Source: Paragorgia papillata (Eukaryota; Cnidaria; Anthozoa; Scleralcyonacea; Coralliidae). From it: a stretch of DNA of 64,000 nt. Below are positions 12,440-23,243 of this stretch, in pieces. The translations under genes were made by a program, and so were the position numbers. The notes beneath the pieces were generated by a model. It searched no databases, was not told the origin of the DNA, and saw only the letters and a program-made list of their open reading frames with translations. Location of the stretch: positions 4,116,001 through 4,180,000 of the forward strand of contig JAWNZC010000419.1 of assembly GCA_035771165.1 (NCBI GenBank), read 5' to 3'. Position 1 is the first letter of the stretch. Each line of letters begins with the position of its first letter.

Positions 12440-12640
12440 CAGTTAAATAAAAGTAGTGTGCTGCGTAGGCAGTGTCGAAATACAAATCGAAATATAGTTT
12501 GTGTACTGCCGAAATTATTCAACGTAGTTTTCAAACGTTTCGAGCGAAGGCCCTTCGTCAGAGAGCGTCGAAACGTTAGAAAACTACGTTCAATAATTTC
12601 AGCAGTACTCAAAACCTTACTATATTTCGATTTGTAAAAA
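12440..12640. repeat. Inverted repeat with hammerhead-like core
   Basis: The minus strand at 12561-12535 reads CTGACGAAGGGCCTTCGCTCGAAACGTT (CTGACGA, GGGC-CTTC-GCTC stem-loop, GAAACGTT). It is flanked by inverted phrases (tatatttcgatttgta; actactttt), and an inverted partial copy (cgtcgaaacgtt) follows. Same family as 40.6 kb and 16.7 kb. Confidence 0.6.
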
Positions 12641-12689
12641 AAATAAATTAGACGTATTGTACTCGACCATGCAGTCGACCATGTCACAC

Positions 12690-13301
12690 CACAGAGAGCC
12701 CAACTCCGACGCCTCTTTTTTAAGAACGCAGGCCTTATTGCACTGCGTGTTTAGTCGTCTCAGCTTTCAGTGAGCGTCACGCGCCATTCACGTGGCACAG
12801 AAGCCCACAGCTGTTTCGAGTTTCAAATTACCGCGCGCTGTAATTTGCATATATATATGCATATATTACCAACTGTTAAGAGAAGCGCCGCGATCCCAGC
12901 TTACACAACTGTTAAGCGGCCTCGGTTTTCAGTCAAGCTCAACTGATAATAAAACAAAAAAAGAGGCGTCAGAGTTGGGCTCCCTGTGGTCACACGTCAA
13001 TCTTTGCAACTTGCGTGGCACAAAATTAAAAAATGTTTGCGAGTTGCAAATGATGATCCTTGTCTTCTCCTTGCTCGAAATTGCCTTTTATCGCTTCTTC
13101 GATCGTCGTCGATCAGGTTTCTCATTAGTCGAAACGTCCACCCATGATCCTTTTCGCAGCGTGTCCAACCTGTGCATGAGGACTATTCAGTACTCACATG
13201 ATGTTGTGACGTCATATTCAAGAACAATCATAGTCATTTTATCGCTACTAAGACTACTAACCAGACCCAAAACCTTGATTATATAACACTAACCTAACCC
13301 T
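12690..13301. other. No supported gene
   Basis: A 164-codon frame lies at 12792-13286 but reads through low-complexity TATATATGC and phrases repeated elsewhere (gaggcgtcagagttgggctc is near-inverted to 12690-12715). I see no domain. Confidence 0.5.
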
Positions 13302-14029
13302 TACTCCAACGTCTAATAAAACTCAGTTTGAACTCAAAAGAATCGAGGCAGTTACGTATCCAAAACACTTCCTACGCAGCTCTCAGAACGAGTATTGACT
13401 TGAGACGCGAGACGTCGATTGGTCTGGGACATCAAGTTGTGCAATTGAAAGCGGAAAGAACCTGGTATTTGCCCTAGAGCCGTGTCCCGGTCACGTCCAC
13501 GATAAATAACAAGTCTAACCACGTTCCATTGGGCCGTTTGTGAAATTTAAGGCGAGATTCCAAGGAGATTGAATCAAAATTCGCAGAGACAAGTCACAAC
13601 CCTTAGTGTAAGGACAGCAATAACCTCAGACGTTGCTCCCAGAGTCTTCAACTCATCTCCAATGTCAATGTATATACTTGAACAGCTGCCAAGAAGACTT
13701 TGTTGACGGAATTAGGTAAGTGATTACGGTATAAGTAATAGACAAGCTCAGTTCAAAGTATAAAATGAGTGTAGAGTTATTGGAAACATGGAACAAATAT
13801 ACCAGGAACATTGTAACTGATGTTGTAACGCATAAATATTTACATATGTTTCTAAATAATAATTTAATAACGATGCCAAATTTAATCCATTGCTGTCAAG
13901 GCGGACTCTTTGACAAGTTAAGATGTTTTGGCGGTTCCCAGAGTAACACAAGGCAGTGGTACGTTGAGCGAAGCCGCGAGCCAAGATAATAATTATTAGT
14001 ATAAATACACAGGTGATAATAGAATATCG

Positions 14030-14300
14030 CGCGCGCTGATTGGTCGAGTTACTTCGGATTCATTCTCGATATCACCTACAGCGTTTATCCAAAATGGCCG
14101 CCAGCCAAGTTGTCATGCGACAGACGAGGAAATTAATAATTTTAAAGAAAATGTTGTTCCTAAAAGTACGAAAATGTGTATTTATACTAAAACAATTTTT
14201 CGCCTCAGGCTCAGTGAATATCGGTGAATAATAACCTCGACTTCGTCGGTTATTATTCACCGATATTCACCGATATTCACCTCGCCTTTGGCGAATAATT
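14030..14300. repeat. GGTGAATA palindromic repeat, copy A
   Basis: GGTGAATAATAACCTCGACT is followed by its inverse TCGGTTATTATTCACC and two further ATATTCACCG units, then CTCGCCTTTGGCGAATAA. The paralogous copy is at 32165-32415 and a related one at 43678-44150. Confidence 0.75.
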
Positions 14301-14780
14301 GTTAAATATACTCCCCGATACCCATTGATATTGTCTAATTTGTCTTTCCGATAAGGAACCGCTGACGAATATGTTTATGGGCGGAAGCGGAAACGAGAGA
14401 AGTGCGAACTTTTATCACAGTTAATGGAGTACCAGGGGCTGGGGTTTCCCTATAAGTGAAAAACTCGTTGACGTATTTTTTGTTTTAATGAACAGAAGAG
14501 CGTGATAGGAGCATTCCCCGAAAATTTCAAGAGAATCTGATGCACATGGCTAGTTCATTGATTTCTTAAGAAATTTGGGCTCTCGGTAACAATACCTTAT
14601 GACGTACGCAAATAGACAATTGCCTGGCTGAAGGATTTTGGCTTGAAACGTCAGTATTTCGTTCTCTATAATCTCGTTGTCTCCACAGTTTACCGCCTTT
14701 AAGATTTTCTATACATCGTAACACACTTCCTACAAAACACTCTACGTTTATATTACTCTGAAGAACTTTGACTTGAAACG

Positions 14781-15186
14781 AAGGCCTGGCCAAACGCTTT
14801 CAACATTTCATTCAACATCGTTCAACATTGTTGAATTCAACATGTTGAAAGCGTTTGGCCATCCCTGTTGAATGATGTTGAACGAAATTTGAACATGTTC
14901 AAATTTTCGTTCAACACGCGTTCAACATTTCTATTGTTCTCAAAATGTTGAAAGGTGTTGAACGCATTTGGCCACATTTTATTCAACTTTGTTGAACAGA
15001 GACATGCGCCATGCGGGATATTGTCGATTCCAGCTTTTGTGGTAGCCCGCGTTCAATTAATTGTCATTCATGAATGTTGAACGATGTTGAATTCATTTGG
15101 CCACTCGTGCTTTCAACATTATTCAACATCGTTCAACAATGTTGAATGATGTTGAATGCGATGTTGAAAGCGTTTGGCTAGGCCTT
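14781..15186. mobile_element. Copy-A-specific inverted-repeat element
   Basis: Ends AAGGCCTGGCCAAACGCTTT and, inverted, AAGGCCTAGCCAAACGCTTT (26 bp with one mismatch). The interior is made of TTGAAC/GTTCAA motifs. It splits a unit of the tandem array between TTGAAACG and CAGTATTTCG. The matching place in copy B (about 32.9-33.1 kb) is uninterrupted. Confidence 0.75.
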
Positions 15187-15535
15187 CAGTATTTCGTTCT
15201 CTAAAATCTCGAAAATTTACCACTAACTTCACCACTTTCAGTTAAGATTTTCTATATACAGCAGAACACACTGCTTACACAGCACTCTATTTTTCTGATG
15301 AAGAACTTTGGTTTGAAACGTCAGTATTTCGTTTTCTAAAAACTCGACAGTTCAGCACCGCTTGATATTTTTTTTTCATCGTAAGTCGTAACTCACTCGG
15401 CCTAGACAACACTCTATTTTTATATTAATCTGACGAAGGACTTTGGCTTGAAACGTCACTCTAGAATGTCGACAGTTTATCACCTTTACACTGCCTACAC
15501 AGCCGACTCTATACAATTAGTAATATTTGGCATTT

Positions 15536-15722
15536 CACTCGATTAAACTGGATGTTCTAGGTAGTTTTTGGTGAAGGAAAATTTCGAGTGTAGTATATAT
15601 ATATTATATAAGACCAAAGCGGGACCAGTTGCGAAAAATGCAACATCAAGACCTTCCGGCTAGGAATTGAACCCACGACCCTGCGATGCTAGTGCAGTGC
15701 CCTGACCACCGAGCTACATTTA
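15536..15722 (-). mobile_element. tRNA-derived SINE fragment
   Basis: On the minus strand it carries a tRNA-like head (B box GGGTTCAATTCC, truncated acceptor), followed by CGCAACTGGTCCCGCTTTGG, and a tail GAAATTTTCCTTCACCAAAA. It is the same family as the pair at 58.2 and 58.5 kb. Confidence 0.75.
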
Positions 15723-15959
15723 TAATACTCTAATAAAAGGCTTTGGCGTGAAACATCAGTATTTCCCTAAAACTTCCACAGTTCACCACCTTAATTACTA
15801 TACATCGTAACACACTGCCTAGTGCCTACACAACATCAGTCCTTAATGTTTATTCTTATAAAAAGCTTTGGTTCAAAACGTCAGTATTTCGCTATCTTTA
15901 CGACCTGAATCGTCACATCCCACGCAGCACTCAACATGTATAACAGACCCCCCCTAGTG

Positions 15960-16250
15960 TCTCGGAACCAGATAAGGTTGGAAAGATAGTTTAAAAAATT
16001 AATTGTTTAAACTTCAAAAGCCGGTGTCACGGAAGGTTCTTGTTCAAAAAGTAAACTGAAAATTGGTTTACTTTTCCTAATTAAAAAAGTCAACAGATAC
16101 GTCGGAATTAATACATCAAAAGTTTGTTTAATAGAATTTTTTTAATTAGGCTTACTGGTAGATAGCACAGGACTAATTTAATACATCAGAAAGTCTTTAC
16201 TGCCTTGTATTTCTAGTGGGAGGTTCAACTTAAAGCAGACACAAGCGGTT
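15960..16250 (+). promoter_or_regulatory. Conserved 5' flank of gene A (promoter/5' UTR)
   Basis: The block from CCAGATAAGG (a GATA-type motif) through CACGGAAGGTTCTTGTTCAA to GGGAGGTTCAACTTAAAGCA is matched upstream of gene B (33776-34015), with only a few base changes and small indels. It directly precedes the start codon, so it probably holds the promoter and leader. No TATA element is obvious. Confidence 0.5.
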
Positions 16251-16256
16251 GGTGGA

Positions 16257-19200
16257 ATGATCGTGTCCTGGACGAGCCTGCTTCGGGCTTTCTTATTGAT
16301 TGGTGTATGGGGCTTCGTTTTCCCGGACGACTCAAGTTCGAAAGATCGTTCAAGTCCCGCTGCGGTGGTCAGGGTGAGTCGAGGTTTACATTCCGTCGCA
16401 GACCGAGTGGATGTTTGCTCTAAAGAACTCGAGACGGTTCAGACGTTTCTGGACGAAGCTGGTGCAGCCCAGACGATGAACTGTAGTAGTGAGGGGATCG
16501 AGAATTGCAGTGGAAACTCTGAGTTGGTCGGCTATCATTGCAGGTGCAAGTCAACGAGTTTGACTTACGCGGCGAGCAGACGGAAGTGTGTGAAGAACAG
16601 TTGGCTTAGGAGAGGTAAGTTGGAATCCAAACACGGAAGGACGACACACTCTGTATGCAAAAAGGTGCAGGTAAACTGCCGAGAATAGTTTTGAAAACGA
16701 AATACTGACGTTTCGAGCAGAGCCCTTCATCAGAGTAAAATGCAACGAAGGGCTCCGCTCGGAGGGTCAATATTTCATTATCAAAAACTATTCTCGGCAG
16801 TTTACCGATCTCTCCTATGCTTCGAGGGTTTTTCGCCGGGTTCTCCGGTTTTCCTCCCTCCATAAAATCAACACCTCACATCTTAGCTGTGATCCCTAGT
16901 CTGAACTGCATGTGTCGTATGGCGGCTGCTTGGAGCGCCTTTGATATGCCTCGACACGGCTGCGTCCTTCGCAATTCTGCCAATTCAGCCGCTGGCTGCA
17001 AGTAAGGATGATTAGCCCCCCAGTCCTCTATTTTAGGTTGAGTTCGATGTATGACATTATACTACGATGCATGATCATATATATATTATCATAATCATGT
17101 TGTTAATACTGGAAGAGATGAATATAAGCTAGCTCGGACAATCGGATGTGAGTCTGAGAATTGTATGTAAAAAGCGGTACGAGGTCTTATTCTGGAATCA
17201 GATAATATTCTAGAAAGAGCCGTTTTTAATCAACCAATTGTTATATAATTAGTCGTACCGTGAGAACATTAATTTTTGGGATTCGGATCTTTTCTGTGCC
17301 GCGGAATCTCAGTTCCTATGTAAACACGGTATGTCTTTTTAATTCATTTCAGAATGAAATTAATTCCGATCGATTATGTAAAGTGTAAACATCTCCTAAT
17401 ACAAAGCTACTTTAAAATCCAGAAATTATGACTCTTTATATACCGCGTTGGCGAAGGGACGTGTGGCCGTAAGGCCCCTCGTAAGGATTCCAGTGGCATA
17501 TGCTGTTAGCGCACTGCTTTTCACTACTGCAATCCAAAGTTTAGCCCGGTTGGACGGGGCTAGTACGTGGATGGGTGACCGTCTAGGAATGACCCCGTTG
17601 TCGAGCATGGGACTCATGTGAGTAGAGTTGTAGTTGATCACTCCTGTGCTTCGAGGGTTTTTCGCCGGGTTCTCCGGTTTTCCTCCCTCCGTAAAATCAA
17701 CACCTAACACCTTAGCTGTGATCCGTGGTCTGAACTGTGTCGTATGGCAGCTGCGACCACGTTGATCTGCCGCCCTTCGCAATTCAGCCACCCGCTGATG
17801 ATTATAGCCCCATGTCCTTTTCTTTGGATCCGCCAATGTTTGTATGGCCAATTTGATATTCAGACGAATTTGATGGTTTGCGCAATCGAATGAAGATTTT
17901 GCAGCCGCAATAATTAGCAACAATAATTATGATAATAAATGTAAAAGAACCGGTCATTTATGCGATGTTTATTCAGGGCTTTGAGGTGCAAGGTAAGTCC
18001 TCATTCCTGGTCGTCTGAAACCCTGGTGGAACTTTCTGGAGGTCAGGATAATTAGAACATCTTACTGCTCATCAGAAGGTTACAGATGGTACACACTTGT
18101 AACTTTAGCTCTCCAACTGAGTCTCAGTAGCTCATTAATGGTTAGAACATCTCACTGGTCATAAGAAGGTTACAGGTTGAGGTTGTACACATTTGTAACC
18201 TTAGCTCTCTGAGTTTCAGTAGCTCAATAATTAGAACATCTCACTGCTCATCAGGTTACAGGTTGAACACATTTGTAACATTAGCTCTCCATCTGAGTCT
18301 CAGTAGCTCAATGGTTAGAACATGTCACTTGGGCAATTTAAGGTTACAGATTGTACACATTTGTAACCTTAGCTCTCCATCTGAGTCTCAGTAACTCAAT
18401 GGTTAGAACATCTCAATGGTCATCTGAAGATTACAGGTTGTACACATTTGTAACCTTAGCTCTTCATCTGAGTCTCAGTAGCTCAATGGTTAGAATATCT
18501 CAATGTTCATCAAAAGGTTACAGGTTGTACACATTTGTAACCTTAGCTCTGAGTCTTAGTAGCTCAATGGTTAGAACATCTCACTGATCAATAGAAGGTT
18601 ACAGATTGTACACATTTGTAACCTTAGCTCTCCATCTGAGTCTCAGTAGCTCAATGGTTGGAACATCTCACTGGTCATCAGGTTACAGGTTGTATACATT
18701 TGTAACCTTAGCTCTCTATCTGAGTATCAGTAGCTCAATGGTTAGAACATCTCACTAGTCATCAGAAGGTTACAGGTTGTACACATTTGTAACCTTACCT
18801 CTCTATCTGAGTCTCAGTAGTTCAATGGTTAGAACATCTCACTGGTCATCAGAAGGTTACAGGTTGTACACATTTGTAACCTTAGCTCTTCATCTGAGTC
18901 TCAGTAGCTCAATGGTTAGAGCATCTCACTGATCATCAGAAGGTTACAGGTTCGACCCTGTCTGGGACTCACAAACATTTTCTAAATATTCGAGCTTAAC
19001 GAACGTCTGCAAAATGTGTGTTAAGATTACTCTTTCTTTCTCCACTAAGGTTGTGCATTTCGCTTTGGATCATGGCGTCATCGAAGTGGCTGGACGTGGA
19101 ATGATGCCAATGATAAACTATTGACTCTTTTTCTTGATGTTGGTTATGGAATTATAGGAGCATTCAACGCCTCCAAAACTGAATATGGAGCTGGTTGCTC

Positions 19201-22200
19201 TCTCATTAACATAACCCTATTAAACACCCTAGGAAGCTGGGAGGGGTTTGTTTATAATCCCAAAGATATACGGATGTTTATCTTAAGAAATCAATATTAT
19301 ATCAGTTGGGTAAGCATGCACCTATTTAATACATCAGCACATTAATACCAAAACACATTAATACATTAACAAATTAATACATTAATATATCAAATAGATA
19401 AATTAATCTATATCTCTTAAAGTCCCTATGAAACGAAAATTAAGTTTGTCTTATTTGAAGGAACACTTAAAGAATGAGTCTCAGGGTCATGCATTGCGCG
19501 CTTATGTTTATGTCTACATGTCGATGATCTTCATTTCCGTGCATCTGAGCATCAGTCTTCACAGAGTTTTAAGAGTTAGTTTTGTCATGTCTGAATCTGA
19601 ATCTGACGCGGATCTGACTACGGAGCGCTACGACTTAGAGGATGATCTAAACGCGTACGGATCACCAGTATGTAATAGCGCTGATGGCCTGGAGATACAG
19701 CCGGACAAAGGAGTAGTTGAATCTGCCATTTCATCGGTTGATAACCGAACACAGGTGCGTGCACTTTCAATTTATTTTGTTTCACTGATTCTGAAATATA
19801 CTTACTCATTTGATACATGAATTACCTATACCTACCCACCACATTTTCATGTTTCAGTTTTGTAGCTGCAAAAATACCTGCAGTACTCGAAGCGGAAGGA
19901 AGAGACACGGCTGTCCATGTAGAGACGAAGGAATAAATTGCAGGTGTCTTTTAATCAACAACAGGGCTAGAATTCGATTCACCAGCGACGAGTTGGACCA
20001 GGCGCCATTTTCGGGGCACCCTAAAATGGCCGCTCAAGCGCGCAATGCATGACCCTGAGACTCATTCTTTAAGGTGGCTCCACACAGTTTCTTGAAAAAT
20101 GGAAAATACAAGTTTGAGAGTCCAAAACACGTGATTAAACAATTCGAAAAAAGACTAAATTAAAACTTTTCTTGAAGTATGAGTAATGAATAGGCCGATT
20201 TAAAAAAAATTCTGTTGAACGAAATTTTTTAAAAATTAACAAACATGATTTTTCCGGAAAAAAATTATTCGTTTTACAGAATTTTTTTAAATCGGCCTAT
20301 TGATTACTTCAAGAAAAGTTTTAATGAAAAAAAAATTGGGGGTCACCAAAGTTTTTTTCGAATTAAATTAGTTTGAATGGTAATTGGCAGCCATTTTGAA
20401 ACGTCATTGTTGCCATAGAAACAACTGTTGCTATTTATTATGTAACATTTTTTGATTGTCAGACTGTTTAACTATGCATAACATTTAGTTTTATTCTTTT
20501 CCCGAATTGTTTAATCACGTGTTTTGGACTCTCAAACTTGTATTTTCCATTTTTCAAGAAACTGTATGGAGCCACTTTAAAATGGTAGAGTAACATCTTT
20601 TGCAGTTTTTCGTTTCCTTGCTTCGTTCTTGGGATATTTTAGTTTGTTTGATATGTAAATTAAACATCTTGACGTCACACTTGCATAATGAGTTATCGAA
20701 AAAGTTATATATCTTTGCTATTATCAAATATAATAATCACTTGAAAATCTACATGTTTAGTGTTGTGGGCGAAACACATCCACATTGGTAATAGAAAAGA
20801 TATCTACTATCTATAAGATATCTAGCTCATTATGCACCTACGACGTAAAAATGCTTAATTTACATATCAAACAAACTAAAATATCTCTAGATCACTAGAA
20901 CGAAGCAAGGAAACGAAAAACTGCAAAATATGTTACTCTATAATTTGAAGTGTTCTTTCAAATAAGACAAACTTAATTTTCGTTTCATAGGCACTTTAAT
21001 GTATTAATCTATTACTTTAATCGTTTATTCCTCCATTCATCGATTCCTCTATTCGTTTATTCGTCCATTCATCGATTCCTCTATTCGTTTATTCATCTAT
21101 CCATCCATTCCTCTATTCGTTTATTCATCTATTCATGCATTCCTCTATTAGTTTATTCATCCATTCCTCTATTCGTATATTCATCTATTCCTCTATTCGT
21201 CGATTCATCTATTCATCCATTTCTCTATTCGTTTATTCATCTATTCCTTTATTCGTTGATTCATCCATTCCTCTATTCGTTTATTCATCTATTCGTTTAT
21301 TCATCTGTTCATCCATTCCTCTATTCGTTTATTCATCCACTCCTCTATTCGTTGATTCATCCATTCCTCTATTCGTTGATTCATCCAATCATCCATTCCT
21401 CTATTCGTTGATTCATCTACTCATCCATTTCTCTATTCGTTTATTCATCCATTCCTCTATTCGTTTATTCATCCATTCCTCTATTCGTTTATTCATCAAT
21501 TCCTCTATTCGTTTATTCCTCTATTCATCCATTGATCGATTCGTCTATTCGTTTATTCATCCATTCCTCTATTCGTTTATTCATCCATTCCTCTATTCGT
21601 TTATTCATCAATTCCTCTATTCGTTTATTCCTCTATTCATCCATTGATCGATTCGTCTATTCATCCATTCCCCGATTCTTCTATTCGTTTATTCACTTAT
21701 TCGTCCATTCTTCTATTCGTTTATTCCTCTATTCATCCATTCTTCTATTCGTCTATTCGTTTATTCATCCATTCCCCGATGCTTCTATTCGTTTATTCAT
21801 TTATTCATCCATTCCTCTATTCGTTTATTCATCCATTAATCGATTTTTCTATTCGTTTATTCATCTATTAATCTGTTCATGTTTTTTTAAATTCATTAAC
21901 TTATTATGTAATATGTTGTTTTTCGTTTTCAGGCTACTGACCAGATGAATTCAAAAAGCAAGCAGAAACTGAGAGGCAGGTTGCTGCGTTTTGTGATCAG
22001 TTGTCAATCAACTGTTGTGCAAGATGATATTGTGAAGGAACCGTTTTCATCGTGTCTTACTTTCAAAGTCACAGGAAACTTCACTAGTAAGTGCAGAACA
22101 CCTGGAGCAATTATAGAATACCCACTTTTGACACCAAAATTAAACCTATGAAACGAAAATTAAGTTTGTCTTATTTGAAAGAACACCGAAAATAACAAAG

Positions 22201-22935
22201 TAACATCTTTTGCGGTTTTTCGTTTCCTTGCTTCGTTCTTGAGATATTTAAGGTACTGCATGTAATTACTTCAAGCGGATTGAGTGACTGTACAAGTCAA
22301 ATCTCGCTTGTTGTTTCTCCGTGTTGCGTTTTTATGAGTAATGATTTTGAGTAAGCACAGGATGTGGTCGCCCAATCATCCGAGCCAGAGGTTCATGTTA
22401 AAAGTGCACGACATAAGCTAAGACCTAAGTGTTGATTTTACGGAGGGAGGAAAACCGCAGAACCCTGCGAAAAACCCTCGAAGCAAAGGAGAGGCCAACT
22501 AAACTCTACTCACATGAAGTGCGAGAACAGGGTTATTCCCAGACGGTCACCCATCCAAGTACTAACCCCGTCCAACTGGGCGTAACTACAGCGATGAGGG
22601 GGCAGCGCCCTAACAGCACACGTCACCCGTGTTTATACATGAAGATTGAAAGTTTTCGATCTGATCGAAATGGATGGCTGAAGTCAATCCACGCAGTTGG
22701 GTGGATTGACTTGAGATTCAAGCAAGGATCGACTTAAATGTTTCCAATCTGATTCATCTAAACACAGTTTGACTTGAAAACGAGTTGATTCGCATGAGTG
22801 AAGTTAGTGCGTGTCGTGCTAAATGGCAGACATTGAGGGAAGCACAGAAAATAGTGTTCCAAAACCGAAAACAAAGTTTCAAGCAGATCGGATTCTCCAT
22901 GTAAACATGTGCCCGGATTGACTTCACTCGCGTTT

Positions 22936-22982
<47 letters not shown>

Positions 22983-23167
22983 TTAAGTTTTGCCACAAGG
23001 TTCAACAAGACTAGGAATTAATTAAAATTAAAAAAAAAGAAAAAGTACTTAATCCCCGAGCCCGGGCGTAGGGCCGAAGGCCCGGAGCCCGGTGAGGGTG
23101 CTAATCTCGACATGCGTGTAGTCCACTTTACACGCGTGGAGAAAAAGCGAGGGAGACGAAATCTGGG

Positions 23168-23243
<76 letters not shown>

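Larger units (their letters stand above)
14581..15910 (+). repeat. ~132-bp tandem array with hammerhead-like core, copy A
   Basis: Degenerate units begin with CTGAAGG (14628), CTGAAGA (14758), CTGATGA (15295), CTGACGA (15430), CTAATAA (15730) and a worn copy near 15862. Where no insertion intervenes, spacing is 130-135 bp. Each runs into a short stem-loop and TTGAAACGTCAGTATTTCG, then ACTCGACAGTTCACCACC, a tract ending in catcgtaacacactgcct, and cactcta. Two younger elements interrupt it (14781-15186 and 15536-15722). No protein is encoded. Confidence 0.75.
19417..20999. mobile_element. Composite TTAA insertion in gene A intron 2 (outer element)
   Basis: The outer element spans 19421-20995, flanked by TTAA at 19417-19420 and 20996-20999. 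Ends are AGTCCCTATGAAACGAAAAT and, inverted, AGTGCCTATGAAACGAAAAT, continuing through TAAGTTTGTCTTATTTGAA. Gene B has the uninterrupted site ATCTCTTAATGTATTAATC at 47245-47263, a direct view of the empty target. TTAA duplications fit piggyBac- or Kolobok-type transposition. Two further TTAA elements are nested inside. Confidence 0.9.

Noticed and set aside
12792..13286. 164-codon plus-strand frame
   Set aside because: No domain, passes through TATATATGC low complexity and repeated phrases, and lacks splice or paralog support.
17450..17830. Functional 5S rRNA gene
   Set aside because: Only the internal-promoter half resembles 5S and it is followed by a repeated body; all copies are diverged and dispersed.
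18050..18970. CRISPR-like array
   Set aside because: Repeats are contiguous tRNA-like units with no unique spacers, in an animal intron.
19428..19586. Upstream ATG ([13 protein letters not shown]) as start of the mini-gene
   Set aside because: Those codons lie in the outer element's terminal repeat, outside the perfect ends of the inner element that carries the gene.
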